Made by a program: the position numbers and the translations under genes. Below the pieces are notes generated by a model, which saw only the letters and a list, made by a program, of their open reading frames with translations, made no database searches and had not been told where the DNA came from. From assembly GCA_030425785.1 (NCBI GenBank), contig JAUHYJ010000252.1:1-5945 (forward strand): a DNA stretch of 5,945 bases, written 5' to 3'. The stretch's first letter is position 1; each line of letters begins with the position of its first letter. Below are positions 5,599 to 5,945 of the stretch, in pieces. The DNA is from Acidimicrobiia bacterium. GTDB taxonomy: Bacteria > Actinomycetota > Acidimicrobiia > Acidimicrobiales > Ilumatobacteraceae.

Positions 5599-5617
5599 GC
5601 TGCCGCTTTGCGGCAGC
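5599..5617 (-). terminator. Hairpin between the DinB-family and DAHP synthase genes
   Basis: A perfect 8-bp stem (GCTGCCGC at 5599-5606 with GCGGCAGC at 5610-5617) closes a TTT loop. It lies downstream of the DinB-family stop and upstream of the predicted DAHP synthase promoter, so a terminator for the former is plausible. No T-run follows it. Confidence 0.4.
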
Positions 5618-5629
5618 GAGGCGGCCGAG

Positions 5630-5656
5630 CGGGTGCTGCGCCTGGCCGAGCACCCG
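5630..5656 (-). terminator. First hairpin downstream of the DinB-family gene
   Basis: CGGGTGCT (5630-5637) and AGCACCCG (5649-5656) form an 8-bp stem with an 11-nt loop. Read on the minus strand it comes 49 nt after the DinB-family stop and before the 5599-5617 hairpin. The two may act as a tandem terminator. Neither has a T-tail. Confidence 0.4.
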
Positions 5657-5705
5657 TCGCACGAGTGACACCCCACAGGGCACGGCGTGTCGTCGCCAGG
5701 CGTGG

Positions 5706-5945
5706 TCAGCGCCGGCCGAGCCCGGTTCGCCCGTCGATCAGCTGGCGAGCGAGGTCGAGGTGGCCGGCGTGGCGGGCGGTCTCCTCGATCATGTGCAGCA
5801 CGATGCGGCCGAGGTCGCTGGTCTGCGTGGCGAGCGGCTCGTCGAGGTGACGTCCGACCGGACGGTCCTCGGCCGAGGATGCCTCGATCGCGGCATCGGA
5901 GATCCGGCACTGTTCGCGGTAGAAGCGGATCGCCTCGGCTGGGGA
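5706..5945 (-). CDS. DinB/DUF664-family protein, C-terminal part
   Basis: The frame is open from the right window edge to a TGA at 5706-5708 and gives the last 79 residues. The end is typical of DinB-superfamily DUF664 proteins: IVLHMIEETARHAGHLDLAR (visible residues 48-67), followed by QLIDGRTG. Members are four-helix bundles with a three-histidine metal site; His59 and His63 of the HxxxH pair are visible here, and the third ligand would lie further upstream, outside the window. Several relatives use mycothiol or bacillithiol as cofactor, which would suit an actinobacterium, but the substrate here is unknown. Transcription runs toward the DAHP synthase gene, 142 nt away, with two hairpins between, so it is probably a separate unit. 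The start codon is outside the window. Confidence 0.9.
   Translation of the reverse strand, partial: SPAEAIRFYREQCRISDAAIEASSAEDRPVGRHLDEPLATQTSDLGRIVLHMIEETARHAGHLDLARQLIDGRTGLGRR

Noticed and set aside
4142..5668. 508-codon open frame on the plus strand opposite DAHP synthase
   Set aside because: It is antisense to a gene with complete catalytic motifs, has no recognisable domain, and such long mirror frames are expected in GC-rich DNA.
5564..5683. ATG at 5683 as DAHP synthase start
   Set aside because: The added 40 residues show no family similarity and run through two hairpins and the -10 box; MAKDWSPDSWRG at 5563 is the natural N-terminus.
5599..5683. Attenuator leader peptide for aromatic amino acids before DAHP synthase
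   Set aside because: The in-frame stretch has no cluster of Trp, Phe or Tyr codons, and the likely transcription start is downstream of it.
1..5945. CRISPR array, tRNA/rRNA gene, insertion sequence or phage element
   Set aside because: No spaced direct repeats, tRNA-like cloverleaf, transposase or integrase motifs were seen; the window is housekeeping-type chromosome.

Overview
This GC-rich window looks like ordinary chromosomal DNA from a high-GC actinobacterium. Three things point there: Mycobacterium-type protein families (class II DAHP synthase, DUF664/DinB, an actinobacterial serine hydrolase), strong G/C third-position bias, and two genes whose only promoter-like signal is a TANNNT box 7-8 nt before the ATG, the layout of leaderless actinobacterial mRNAs. 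Placement near Acidimicrobiia (Ilumatobacter-like) is a guess from the style of the proteins.

Layout: (1) 1-729, minus: the FAD-binding (medium) subunit of a xanthine dehydrogenase/CO dehydrogenase-family molybdenum hydroxylase, cut at its C-terminus by the window edge. (2) 730-880: a divergent promoter region with a perfect 27-nt palindrome and a second inverted repeat. (3) 881-2083, plus: a thiolase, followed by a strong hairpin at 2115-2142. (4) 2268-2789, minus: an OsmC-family protein whose second active-site cysteine position is serine, with its own promoter and operator-like repeat upstream. (5) 2909-5563, minus: a tight three-gene unit read as class II DAHP synthase, then a beta-lactamase-fold serine hydrolase (4-nt gap), then an unrecognised 147-residue protein (1-nt start/stop overlap). 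(6) 5564-5705: the DAHP synthase promoter region, with an inverted repeat bracketing the -10 box and two further hairpins. (7) 5706-5945, minus: the C-terminal part of a DinB/DUF664 protein, cut by the window edge.

The thiolase and molybdenum hydroxylase subunit are divergently transcribed and could share control through the 804-852 repeats. DAHP synthase makes the first committed step to aromatic amino acids. Why a serine hydrolase and an unknown protein should be translated right behind it is the main open functional question. I found no CRISPR array, RNA gene, mobile element, or clear evidence of a new multi-gene system. The better leads are regulatory DNA and the small unknown protein.
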